Both the position numbers and the translations under genes were made by a program. From the NCBI GenBank assembly GCA_002083395.1, contig LWDH01000028.1, forward strand, positions 1 to 31,550: 31,550 nt of DNA, read 5' to 3'. Shown piece after piece: positions 16,329 to 24,762 of this stretch. Numbering within the stretch: position 1 is the first letter of the stretch; each line of letters starts with the position of its first letter. Under the pieces are notes generated by a model. It was not told where the DNA came from and did no database searches. It was given only the letters and a program-made list of their open reading frames with translations. The DNA comes from Proteobacteria bacterium SG_bin4. Its GTDB lineage: Bacteria; Pseudomonadota; Gammaproteobacteria; Burkholderiales; Nitrosomonadaceae.

Positions 16329-17060
16329 TCAATTAAGCGCTTTATTTCTTTCTGCTCGTAGTAGTCTCAAATGATCTAATCCAAAATGGATAAATGCCAA
16401 AGCGGTAAAAATTGGCGCGAGTAAATTTAGAAATGGTACAAATTGTATTAAACCGGTACACAATCCCAAACTCCATAGAGAATATCGATTCTCAGTACAG
16501 ATTCTTTTGAATTCCAGTTTATTGGCATGTTCGGACAACGCATCATAACGAAATAATTGTTGATTCATAAACGAAGCAGCTAAAAAGGGAACAATAATTC
16601 CTGCGCCTACCGTCCACAATGGTAATGTTATCAGCCATATAAGAACGAAACCCACACTTGCAATCATAGCATTGACGATACTTCCGCTTATTGTTCCTCC
16701 ATGCTCACGTTCAAGTTCGGGATAGTAATGTTTACCGACAATTTTAATTAAGGCCGGCATAACAAAAATAGCTGTAATGATTAATGTAGTAATGACAACA
16801 AGTGGAATAAATATCAATATGTCGATTACTACCAGAATGAAAGATTCGAGCCAATCTGATTCCAAATTTTTAACCCACTCAAAAATTTTTGTTTCATTCA
16901 GAATGACATGAATCCATCCGGAGAAAATATCGTAAAAAAAATATCCGACAAGAAGCCAGAAGAGAATTGAAGTTATAATTGGCCACAAAATGATCCAAGC
17001 GATTCTAAATCGCATCAAATCACGAAATGCGCTTACGATTGCTTTTGTTACGAGGGTCAT
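16329..17060 (-). CDS. EI24 / CysZ-like integral membrane protein
   Basis: This 243-residue polytopic membrane protein of the EI24 domain family also covers the sulfate-permease-associated CysZ group. Hydrophobic segments are visible at about 22-45, 73-105, 128-160 and 200-227, with a characteristic N-terminus (AFRDLMRFRIAWIILWPI). The usual CysZ context of cysteine biosynthesis genes is absent, although a rhodanese gene lies two genes downstream, so a link to sulfur handling is possible but weak. It is transcribed divergently from flgM across a 246-base gap. Confidence 0.75.
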   Translation of the reverse strand: MTLVTKAIVSAFRDLMRFRIAWIILWPIITSILFWLLVGYFFYDIFSGWIHVILNETKIFEWVKNLESDWLESFILVVIDILIFIPLVVITTLIITAIFVMPALIKIVGKHYYPELEREHGGTISGSIVNAMIASVGFVLIWLITLPLWTVGAGIIVPFLAASFMNQQLFRYDALSEHANKLEFKRICTENRYSLWSLGLCTGLIQFVPFLNLLAPIFTALAFIHFGLDHLRLLRAERNKALN

Positions 17061-17245
17061 TTCAAATTAATTGAGATTGTTGATGATTTTAATAGTTATG
17101 ACAATGATATTAAATCAATAACTTACAAAAACTTTGTTAAAGATTCTTAAATTGCTAAATTTAATCGTAATTTTATCGTAAACAACATTATCACGGAAAT
17201 GATCTCTCTAATTTATCAAAACACATATGGAATTACATTGAATAC

Positions 17246-17272
17246 TAAAGTTCTACATAAAAATGTCGATAC
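17246..17272 (+). promoter_or_regulatory. sigma-28 (FliA) promoter for flgM-flgN
   Basis: TAAAGTTC (17246-17253), an 11-base spacer and GTCGATAC (17265-17272) match the flagellar sigma-28 consensus TAAAGTTT-N11-GCCGATAA at 13 of 16 positions with exact spacing. It ends 34 bases before the flgM ATG. FliA is encoded in the same window, and FlgM is its anti-sigma factor, so the site makes regulatory sense. Confidence 0.75.
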
Positions 17273-17306
17273 AAAATGCAGAAAAAATCGTTATGAGGGT
17301 TAAAAA

Positions 17307-17612
17307 ATGAAAATTGATAAATCATTACAGCCAGTTTCAACTGTATCTGTCAGTGATGGAAAAAGACGTACGGACCTCACTCCTAATACTGCAGTTGAGC
17401 AGGAAAATAATGTGCACTTGAGTCCAAATGTCGCAAAATTACAAAATATCGATAGCAATTCGGCTTCAGGCTCAATCGTAAATTCAGCACGTGTTCAAGA
17501 GATTAAACAAGCAATCAGTGAAGGAAACTTTCAAATTAATCCTGAAGTCGTTGCTGACCGATTACTTGAAACCGTTAAAGAACTGATTCATTCGAAAAAA
17601 GGCGCAGCGTAA
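17307..17612 (+). CDS. flgM: anti-sigma-28 factor FlgM
   Basis: FlgM binds FliA (sigma-28) and blocks late flagellar transcription until the hook-basal body is complete and FlgM is exported. The 101-residue protein has the usual disordered, polar N-terminal half. Its conserved C-terminal helices contain SARVQEIKQAISEGNFQINP followed by VVADRLLETVKELI. GAGGG lies upstream of the ATG at moderate spacing. The gene is directly behind a sigma-28 promoter, giving autoregulation through FliA. flgN follows with a one-base overlap (TAATG). flgA, which often precedes flgM, is not adjacent here. Confidence 0.92.
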   Translation: MKIDKSLQPVSTVSVSDGKRRTDLTPNTAVEQENNVHLSPNVAKLQNIDSNSASGSIVNSARVQEIKQAISEGNFQINPEVVADRLLETVKELIHSKKGAA

Positions 17613-18070
17613 TGCCTTTGTATGAGGATTCATTTATCTCAGTATCAACTACTTTGTTAGAAGAAACGAAGGCGTTGCGCTCATTCATTGAAATACTCAA
17701 AAAAGAAGAACAAGTGCTAATTGAAGGAAAATTTGAAGAAATTGATTTCTATTCCTCTGAGAAATTTCGATTAATTGAAATATTAACTCAATTTAATGAT
17801 CATCGCGAAAATTACTTGAAAGCGCAAGGTATTGATCTAGACAAAAACTGTATGAATAATTGGCTGAGTAAACAAAATTCTGATCAAATCAGAATTATAG
17901 AAATTTGGAACGAGCTTTTAGATCTAGCAGGGATTGCTAAAAAACTTAATCAATCCAACGGCCTAATTATTGCCGCTCGATATCAACATCACCAAAGAGC
18001 CTTGGCTGCTATTCACAGTGCAGCGGGCAATGTTTCTTGTTATGGATCTAAAGGTCAACCCTGTATTTAA
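17612..18070 (+). CDS. flgN: flagellar export chaperone FlgN
   Basis: FlgN is the cytosolic chaperone for the hook-filament junction proteins FlgK and FlgL. The 152 residues are mostly helical, with leucine-rich segments (about 10-60) and the conserved C-terminal ANRYQHHQRALAAIH-like block, here AARYQHHQRALAAIH near 125-139. Start and flgM stop overlap by one base. It converges with motD, whose stop lies only 40 bases away, so the two flagellar transcripts run towards each other. Confidence 0.87.
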   Translation: MPLYEDSFISVSTTLLEETKALRSFIEILKKEEQVLIEGKFEEIDFYSSEKFRLIEILTQFNDHRENYLKAQGIDLDKNCMNNWLSKQNSDQIRIIEIWNELLDLAGIAKKLNQSNGLIIAARYQHHQRALAAIHSAAGNVSCYGSKGQPCI

Positions 18071-18110
18071 TCTTAATCTATTTGTTTCTTTTTCAGATCA
18101 ACTTTGCGAG

Positions 18111-18908
18111 TTAATCTTCAACAATCGGTATTTCAATGATTTTATCGGGGTCAGCCGATAAAATCATTACAGCTACTCGCCGATTTCTTTTTCTACCTTC
18201 CGGTGTTTCATTACTTTCTAACGGCCTATTCTCGCCATATCCAATTGCAGTCAGTCTATGCGCTTCAACACCATTCTCAATAAATAGTCGAATTACGCTA
18301 CTGGCGCGAGCTGATGATAATTCCCAATTTGAAGGAAAACTTTCGGTATTGATCGGTACATTGTCGGTATGTCCTTCGACACGAATATCGTGCTCGTGTC
18401 CTTTGATGACATTCGCGACCGCCTGAAGGGTAAGGCTAGAACTCTCCGCAAGTTTAGCTTGCCCAGGAGAGAAAAGAACACTTGCATTAATTTCAACAGT
18501 AATTCCCAAAGCACTTTGAGTCACCCTTACCTGACCATCTTTTACTAATGGCTCTAAGGCATTAAGAATATTTTTAGCCATCCCCTTCATTTTTTCCTGT
18601 TTTTTTTCCTTATTCACGCCAGGATGATCGATCAATTTGATTGGAGCACCACTATTTGGGTGCTGATTTTGCAAAGCAGAAAATTCATTTGGCTGTGCAG
18701 AAGCTACCGATGCCGGTGAATTGTTACTTTTAAACGCATTTACGATAGAAGAGCTGAGCACCCGATATTTACCTTCATTAACTGATGAAACAGCATACAT
18801 CACTACGAAGAAAGCAAATAAAAGTGTAATAAAATCCGAATACGACACGAGCCACCGCTCATGATTCTCATGCGATTCCTCAATTCTGCCCGCTCTTTTT
18901 TTTAACAT
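18111..18908 (-). CDS. motD: flagellar motor stator protein MotD (MotB family, OmpA-like C-terminus)
   Basis: This is the stator B-type subunit that anchors the proton-conducting motor unit to peptidoglycan. The N-terminus has ERWLVSYSDFITLLFAFFVVMYAVSSV (two blocks, about 17-43), with Asp25 the likely proton-carrying residue of the single membrane helix. A linker leads to an OmpA-like peptidoglycan-binding domain (about 135-255, containing EGHTDNVPI and SSARASSVIRL). The 265 residues fit MotB/MotD. I prefer MotD because it follows fliA and motC, the motCD arrangement known from pseudomonads. A perfect 14-bp inverted repeat lies within its last codons. Confidence 0.88.
   Translation of the reverse strand: MLKKRAGRIEESHENHERWLVSYSDFITLLFAFFVVMYAVSSVNEGKYRVLSSSIVNAFKSNNSPASVASAQPNEFSALQNQHPNSGAPIKLIDHPGVNKEKKQEKMKGMAKNILNALEPLVKDGQVRVTQSALGITVEINASVLFSPGQAKLAESSSLTLQAVANVIKGHEHDIRVEGHTDNVPINTESFPSNWELSSARASSVIRLFIENGVEAHRLTAIGYGENRPLESNETPEGRKRNRRVAVMILSADPDKIIEIPIVED
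18135..18168. repeat. perfect 14-bp inverted repeat inside the 3' end of motD
   Basis: AATGATTTTATCGG (18135-18148) and CCGATAAAATCATT (18155-18168) are exact inverted repeats around a 6-base loop. The structure lies within coding sequence, about 25 bases from the motD stop and about 65 bases past the flgN stop on the opposite strand. Neither side has a T tract, so it is not a textbook terminator. Confidence 0.85.
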
Positions 18909-18937
18909 ACAATTTATAATGATCGGAATAATACGAT

Positions 18938-19696
18938 TTACACAAAATATCCTTTTAAGCGATTCTCGATAAATCGCGGATTCTCACCATTGGCAATCGC
19001 GACAAAGCCATCTACCAATAATTCGTGCATGGTTACATGGTCGTTAATGATACTTTTAAGTTTATTAGCAATTGGCAGGAAGATCAGGTTGGCCAGTCCT
19101 ACGCCATATATTGTCGCAACAAAGGCAACTGCAATCCCTGTTCCTAAAATACTGGGATCAGATAAATTCTCCATCACGTGAATCAGACCCAATACGGCTC
19201 CCAATATCCCGATAGTTGGAGCGTAACCGCCTGCAGCTTCCCAAATCTTGGCGGATTGCCGTTGATAGGTTTCTAGAGTCAAAATGTCGATTTCCAGAAT
19301 TTCTCTTAATTTTTCCGGAGTGCTCCCGTCGGCTAATAACTGTAACCCTTTTTTTGTGAACGGATCTTTGACTGTAGAAACATAGGATTCCAACGCCAAC
19401 AATCCTTCTTTTCTTGAAATATGCGACCAGTTAACAATCTGCTTTATTAAGTTTTGTGGTGAATATTCAGGAGGGTAAATGACCCAAACACTCATTCTGA
19501 TGCCATTGACAAATACTTTCACCGGGCTTTGCAGCAAAACCGCGCCTGCGGTACCCCCGACAACGATACAAAAAGCTGCTAGCTGCAGCAATGAGCCGAC
19601 ATGCCCTCCTTCGAGAATTTGCCCGCCAGTGATTGCAATAAACGCTAATGCAATACCGCCGACACTGTTGAAATCCATCTTCGCTTTTTTATTCAT
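18938..19696 (-). CDS. motC: flagellar motor stator protein MotC (MotA/ExbB family)
   Basis: This is the stator A-type subunit, which forms the proton channel with MotD and engages the rotor protein FliG. It has four hydrophobic segments: N-terminal pair about 10-26 and 30-47, and C-terminal pair about 145-170 and 177-200. The conserved APTIGILGAVLGLIHVM and the cytoplasmic charged loop are also visible. It starts near motD by a 29-base gap. The start is uncertain: TTG at 19708, ATG at 19696 (chosen) and ATG at 19678 are all possible and none has a strong ribosome-binding site. Location after fliA favours MotC over MotA. Confidence 0.87.
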   Translation of the reverse strand: MNKKAKMDFNSVGGIALAFIAITGGQILEGGHVGSLLQLAAFCIVVGGTAGAVLLQSPVKVFVNGIRMSVWVIYPPEYSPQNLIKQIVNWSHISRKEGLLALESYVSTVKDPFTKKGLQLLADGSTPEKLREILEIDILTLETYQRQSAKIWEAAGGYAPTIGILGAVLGLIHVMENLSDPSILGTGIAVAFVATIYGVGLANLIFLPIANKLKSIINDHVTMHELLVDGFVAIANGENPRFIENRLKGYFV

Positions 19697-19742
19697 TGCG
19701 AAATCCAATTAATTCACTGGATAATCGAATCGGCTCAACGAC

Positions 19743-20465
19743 TCAAAGATTCCTTAAGCGGCTGCGTAACCTTGCAACAGCCTGAGTATGCAATTGACAA
19801 ACCCGTGATTCACTCACGCCGAGTACTTCTCCGATTTCCCGTAAGTTCATCTCCTGCTCGTAATGCATGCCCATAACCTGCTTTTCTCTTGGGGGCAGAT
19901 TATCAATCGCAGCAATCAAGAGGCTACGAAAATTATCATCCAGCAAGGCGTTGAGCGGATCGCCTTCAGAGTTAACGAATAGCCGATCCAAAAAAGGCTC
20001 TTCGTCCTCTTGCTGAAAATCCTCGTAATAGATTAGTTGAGCGCCGCGGGCACTTTGCAGGGTTTCGTGATATTCATCCAGAGACATTTCGAGCTCGTTC
20101 GCCAGATCTTGCTCGCTGGGTGCGCAACCGTTGCGTTGCTCTAATAAATTCACGGCTGCCTCGATTCGCCGCATTTTCTTGCGTATACTTCGAGGTAACC
20201 AATCCGCCTCGCGTAATTCATCCAGGATTGATCCACGGATGCGTTGCGCCGCATAACTTTCAAATTGACGCCCGTAAGAACCTTCATAGCGGTTAATCGC
20301 ATCCAACAATCCGATCATTCCGGCTTGAATAAGGTCGTCGACTTGCACACTCGCAGGTAGTCGAGTCATCATATGATAAGCAATCCGTTTCACCAGAGGT
20401 GTAAATTCAACGATAAATTGCTCTTTATCAATCGTTTTCGTTCCAGTCGCAGTATACATAGTCAT
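19743..20465 (-). CDS. fliA: flagellar sigma factor FliA (sigma-28)
   Basis: FliA is the alternative sigma factor for late flagellar and chemotaxis genes. The 240 residues show region 2 (LVKRIAYHMMTRLPASVQVD followed by DLIQAGMIGLLDAINRYE), region 3, and region 4 with LPPREKQVMGMHYEQEMNLR followed by EIGEVLGVSESRVCQLH. Its activity is expected to be held by FlgM, encoded in the window. The ATG at 20465 directly abuts the flhG stop, and an in-frame ATG two codons later is an alternative. A matching promoter lies in front of flgM. Confidence 0.97.
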   Translation of the reverse strand: MTMYTATGTKTIDKEQFIVEFTPLVKRIAYHMMTRLPASVQVDDLIQAGMIGLLDAINRYEGSYGRQFESYAAQRIRGSILDELREADWLPRSIRKKMRRIEAAVNLLEQRNGCAPSEQDLANELEMSLDEYHETLQSARGAQLIYYEDFQQEDEEPFLDRLFVNSEGDPLNALLDDNFRSLLIAAIDNLPPREKQVMGMHYEQEMNLREIGEVLGVSESRVCQLHTQAVARLRSRLRNL

Positions 20466-21362
20466 TCACACCGTAAAATTGTCCATACTTAATAGGCTTG
20501 TTCGAATTAACCGTTGCATAAAACCATCAACTCCCCCGTCATACCGATCCGGGCACGCTGAGCGCAGAATGTTTTGAGCAAGATGTCTAAAACACTCGGC
20601 AGCCTGAGAATTTGGATAAGTTGACAAGATTGATTTGCATAACTGTGTCGAGTAATGCAGCTTGTCATCATTCGGTATATAACCGACATATTCGAGTGAA
20701 GCGGAAAGATACTGCCGGGCGACTTTGTATAAATTCTGGTATATCGCTAAAGACTCGGTTTCGGAATCAACTCGGTTAACTAAAATAAGAAAATGTTGTC
20801 TGGAATATTCCTGGCTCATGATTTTGATGAGCGCATAAGCACCTGTCACAGACGCAACAGACCCTGAAATCACAATCAAAATCTGTTCCGATGCTAGGCT
20901 TAGCGGTAAAACATGCGTTGTTCCTGTCATTGCAGTATCAATTAATACAATGTCAACTGTATCGGCAAGCTCTGAAAAACTCTTGACAAGCCAATTCTGC
21001 TCAAGAGGATTCAATTTGTTTAAAGCCTGAATACCCCGCATCGCGGACAGAATGGAGATATTGTCCGGGCCGTGCAAAATCACTTGTTCCAAACGCTTAT
21101 CGCGATGAATCACATGTAACAGATCAAATCGCGCTTTGATGCCAAAACTCGTGCAAATATTGTTGTGGCAAGGATTTTCATCGATCAAGAGCACGCGTTG
21201 TCCGCTCTGGGCCAACGCAGAGGCCAGATTCACGATAACGCTGGTTTTACCCACCCGTGCTTTGCCACCAGCGATAGTAAATACTCGCCCGGATTCCAGC
21301 GCTCGCAGAGCGGTAAGCTGACGTAATCCCGCGGCTTGATCTTGAAGAATAAATCTAGTCAT
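20466..21362 (-). CDS. flhG: flagellar number regulator FlhG (FleN/YlxH), MinD/ParA-like ATPase
   Basis: FlhG controls flagellar number and acts with FlhF, whose GTPase it activates through an N-terminal DQAxGLR motif. That motif is present here as DQAAGLR (8-14). The Walker A is atypical, GGKARVGKTS (32-41), where the family normally shows KGGVGKT. The second acidic motif reads LLIDENPCHNN instead of the usual DADLGLAN. I chose ATG 21362 over the longer frame from 21410 because it puts DQAAGLR at the expected distance and overlaps the flhF stop by 8 bases. This gives 298 residues, normal for the family. The gene is followed without gap by fliA. Confidence 0.9.
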   Translation of the reverse strand: MTRFILQDQAAGLRQLTALRALESGRVFTIAGGKARVGKTSVIVNLASALAQSGQRVLLIDENPCHNNICTSFGIKARFDLLHVIHRDKRLEQVILHGPDNISILSAMRGIQALNKLNPLEQNWLVKSFSELADTVDIVLIDTAMTGTTHVLPLSLASEQILIVISGSVASVTGAYALIKIMSQEYSRQHFLILVNRVDSETESLAIYQNLYKVARQYLSASLEYVGYIPNDDKLHYSTQLCKSILSTYPNSQAAECFRHLAQNILRSACPDRYDGGVDGFMQRLIRTSLLSMDNFTV

Positions 21363-22641
21363 ATGCCAATCCTGCAACCGATTTATCCACGGATGGCAAC
21401 GTCTCCGCATCGCCTTTGGTAGCCATAATTAAGGCAAATTCCGCATCTTGCAAAGTGAATGCGGAATCCTTAGCAGTCGATTTGAATGCGCGATGCACCA
21501 AATAGCGTGAATGCGCAATGTGAATATCTTCCGGAACCTTTTGACCGTTCGCGACGTAATGCAAGATCAGTTTCCGGCGTATTGCCGCATCCAATACCAC
21601 ACCTAGGCTCGCGGCTTCATCAACCTTGGTAATGATGCAGCCGGATAATCCTTCCTCCTGGTAAGCAGAAATAATTTCATCCAATGTCTTGCCATTACAA
21701 GTAGCGCTCAATATCAGAATGCGCTTTACTTCACTGCCGCAATTCTTAAACATGGACATTTGTTGCACCACCATGCGATCGCGTTGGCTCATACCGACGG
21801 TATCAATCAGTACCATATGCTTGTTTCGCAATTCGGAGAGCGTTAATTGCAAATCCTCTGTATCTTTGATATTGCGAACAGGGATTCCAAGTAATTGCCC
21901 ATAAATTCTGAGTTGCTCATGACCGCCGATCCGGTAACTGTCGGTAGTGAGAAGTGCGACTTTATCGGCGCCATGGCGGATCACACAGCGGGCTGCGAGT
22001 TTTGCGGTAGTCGTGGTTTTACCGACACCGGTCGGTCCGACCAACGCATAAATGCCACCCTGTTCAATCATGTCGTCACTCGCTGCTGTTCGAAGATTTG
22101 CCGTCAAAATCGACGTCGCTTGCTTAAGACTCTGCTCATAATCAAAATCTTCGGATAATTTACTCATCAAATGGCGTGCTAATAATGGACTAAAACCGCA
22201 ATCCAGCAGTGTTCGCAACAGTTTTACTTTATCCGGACGGCGCTGTGTTAAATTCCCCCAAGCAACAGTTGCCATTTGATCTTCCAAGGTACTGCGCATC
22301 GCTTGAATTTCGGCAATAATGTCGCGGGCAAATGCTGGGGAAATCGTGTTATTTTCATGCAGTGACGGTTGCTGCACAGGATTGTCAAGCACTGGCTTTG
22401 AGAAGCTCTCTGTGTCGGCGAAATCATTTTGTGATTCATAATATCGGTTCAGCGCAGACAAGCCGGGAGCCGGCGCATCCTGCTGCACTAAATGAGTCAT
22501 CTCCGCATCGGCTAATGCCATGATTTCCACACCGTTCCGGATTTTCCGGTTGGATAAAATAACGGCGTCTTCGCCCAATTCTTCCTTAACTTGCCGTAAC
22601 GCTTCGCGCGAAGTCGATGCAATATACCGTTTTACTTTCAT
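21355..22641 (-). CDS. flhF: flagellar biosynthesis GTPase FlhF (SRP-type)
   Basis: FlhF is an SRP-family GTPase that positions the flagellum at the cell pole. The 428 residues comprise a basic N-terminal region (KVKRYIASTSREALRQVKEE) and a variable middle. The NG domain has P-loop GPTGVGKTT (202-210), the TDSYRIGGHEQLR block, LIDTVG and TKVDEA. The start overlaps the flhA stop by 4 bases (ATGA). flhG overlaps its end by 8 bases. This flhA-flhF-flhG-fliA order is standard for polar flagellates. Confidence 0.95.
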   Translation of the reverse strand: MKVKRYIASTSREALRQVKEELGEDAVILSNRKIRNGVEIMALADAEMTHLVQQDAPAPGLSALNRYYESQNDFADTESFSKPVLDNPVQQPSLHENNTISPAFARDIIAEIQAMRSTLEDQMATVAWGNLTQRRPDKVKLLRTLLDCGFSPLLARHLMSKLSEDFDYEQSLKQATSILTANLRTAASDDMIEQGGIYALVGPTGVGKTTTTAKLAARCVIRHGADKVALLTTDSYRIGGHEQLRIYGQLLGIPVRNIKDTEDLQLTLSELRNKHMVLIDTVGMSQRDRMVVQQMSMFKNCGSEVKRILILSATCNGKTLDEIISAYQEEGLSGCIITKVDEAASLGVVLDAAIRRKLILHYVANGQKVPEDIHIAHSRYLVHRAFKSTAKDSAFTLQDAEFALIMATKGDAETLPSVDKSVAGLAYD

Positions 22642-24719
22642 TGATTACCTCCAACCAGGGAAGTGATTTTAATTTTCTTGGAATCCGGAATTTCAGAGTG
22701 CGCCAGCACGCGTAACTGCGGGAAAGCGCGGCGTAAAAACTTTGCCATTAGGAAGCGAATACTTACGGGCACCAGCAATACCATTGGCAATCCCAGTTTT
22801 TCTTGCTGTTGTGCAGCAACGCGAGTCTCATTCAACAAGGTATCCGCTAATCCGGGTTCTATTCCAGGACCTTGGGTGCCATTGCCTTGCATCACTTGGA
22901 TCAGTAAATTTTCCAATTCATGATGCAAGCTCATGACTTGCACTTCCGATTCTGCTGGAAAGAATTGATCGACAATGGCGCGGCCCAGCGCGGATCTGAC
23001 CAAAGCGGTCAACTCAATGGAATCCTGGGTTTTTGCCGCATGCTCGGTCAACACATCAATAATGGTGCGCATATCCCGGATATGAACATCCTCTTCGAGT
23101 AAGTGGTGCAGAACTTTTTGCACCGTCGATAGCGGCAGTAACTTAGGTACCAAATCTTCAATAAGCTTGGGAAACTGCACATTCAAGTGATCGAACAGTT
23201 TCTGCAATTCCTGCCGCCCTAACAGTTCGGCCGCATGTGCATGGATCAAGTGATTGATGTGAGTGGTAACGACCGTACTGGCATCGACAACGGTATAACC
23301 ATTGAGCTGCGCTTGTTCGCGCAGTGAAGATTCGATCCACACGGCCGGTAATCCAAAAGCGGGATCGCTTGTAACGGTGCCGGGCAATTGCATGGTTACT
23401 CTGCCCGGATTTATCGCCAAGAACATACCGGAATATGACTCTCCTTGGCCAATAACTGAACCTTTCAGGGTGATACGGTAGGCATTGGGCCGCAATTCCA
23501 AGTTATCGCGAATATGGATGACTGGTGGCAGAAAACCGATTTCTTGCGCAAATTTTCTACGTATTCCATTAATTCTCTTGAGTAATTCGCCTTGCTGATT
23601 TTTGTCGACCAAAGGAATCAAGCGATAGCCTACCTCAAGCCCTAGCGTATCAATCGGGGTCACATCTTCCCAGCTGGCATCCGAGCGCTCCAATGAAGGA
23701 ATTTCCGCGGGCACAGGAACAACCGGCTGTATTACGGTATTTCTTTGTTTTAAGTAAGCCAATGCCCCTAAAATGGCAGCAATAAACAGGAAAACAAAAT
23801 TCGGCATTCCGGGAATTAACCCCATGATGCCTAGAATTGCAGCGGTAATGATTAAAATGTGGGGTTGATTGAACAGTTGGCTTAAAACTTGTTCGCCCAA
23901 ATCTTCATCGGTTGTGACGCGGCTTACTACTAAACCCGCGGCGGTTGAAATAACCAGCGATGGGATTTGACCAACCAACCCGTCGCCGATCGTTAATAAC
24001 GTATAATTTTTTGCGGCGACGCTTAAATCCAGATCATGCTGTAATACACCGACTATCAGCCCTCCGACGATAGTGATCAACATAATCAGGACACCAGCGA
24101 TGGCATCGCCGCGCACAAATTTACTGGCACCATCCATGGAGCCGTAAAAGTCGGCTTCCTTGGAAATGGTTTCTCTGCGTTTTCGTGCTTCGTCTTCACC
24201 GATCAGCCCAGCGTTCAAATCGGCATCGATCGCCATTTGCTTTCCAGGCATTGCATCCAAGGTAAAGCGAGCACTAACCTCGGCAATACGACCTGCACCC
24301 TTGGTAATCACAACGAAGTTAATAACTACCAGAATAATGAAGACTACCAATCCAACCGCATAATTACCGCCGACCAAGAAATGACCGAATGCTTCAATAA
24401 CTTTTCCAGCGGCATCCGGACCGGTATGGCCATCAAGCAACACAACACGCGTTGATGCGATATTCAGCGACAGTCTCAGTAATGTGGTAATTAGCAGAAT
24501 CGTCGGAAAAACTGCAAAATCAAGCGGATTCCGCGTATAGAGACTTACCATCAACACGATAATCGACACTGCAATATTGAATGTGAATAGCAAATCCAGC
24601 ACGAAAGGCGGCAACGGCAATACCATCATGGCCAGAATCATGATGATCAAGACCGGTCCGGCTAGGGTCTTGAAATTATTAACATTCGCCAATGATGATA
24701 ATGACACTGCAGCATTCAT
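22638..24719 (-). CDS. flhA: flagellar export apparatus protein FlhA
   Basis: FlhA is the large export-gate subunit of the flagellar type III secretion system. Its C-terminal cytoplasmic ring docks substrates and chaperones such as FlgN. The 693 residues contain about eight membrane helices within residues 17-340. The conserved cytoplasmic loop has KGAGRIAEVSARFTLDAMPG (about 140-159) and KQMAIDADLNAGLI. A cytoplasmic domain covers about 355-693. Length and motifs are complete. It starts about 43 bases after the flhB stop and overlaps flhF. Confidence 0.97.
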   Translation of the reverse strand: MNAAVSLSSLANVNNFKTLAGPVLIIMILAMMVLPLPPFVLDLLFTFNIAVSIIVLMVSLYTRNPLDFAVFPTILLITTLLRLSLNIASTRVVLLDGHTGPDAAGKVIEAFGHFLVGGNYAVGLVVFIILVVINFVVITKGAGRIAEVSARFTLDAMPGKQMAIDADLNAGLIGEDEARKRRETISKEADFYGSMDGASKFVRGDAIAGVLIMLITIVGGLIVGVLQHDLDLSVAAKNYTLLTIGDGLVGQIPSLVISTAAGLVVSRVTTDEDLGEQVLSQLFNQPHILIITAAILGIMGLIPGMPNFVFLFIAAILGALAYLKQRNTVIQPVVPVPAEIPSLERSDASWEDVTPIDTLGLEVGYRLIPLVDKNQQGELLKRINGIRRKFAQEIGFLPPVIHIRDNLELRPNAYRITLKGSVIGQGESYSGMFLAINPGRVTMQLPGTVTSDPAFGLPAVWIESSLREQAQLNGYTVVDASTVVTTHINHLIHAHAAELLGRQELQKLFDHLNVQFPKLIEDLVPKLLPLSTVQKVLHHLLEEDVHIRDMRTIIDVLTEHAAKTQDSIELTALVRSALGRAIVDQFFPAESEVQVMSLHHELENLLIQVMQGNGTQGPGIEPGLADTLLNETRVAAQQQEKLGLPMVLLVPVSIRFLMAKFLRRAFPQLRVLAHSEIPDSKKIKITSLVGGNQ

Positions 24720-24762
24720 AATGATTTAAACCAACAATATAAAATGATCCGAATAAACACGA

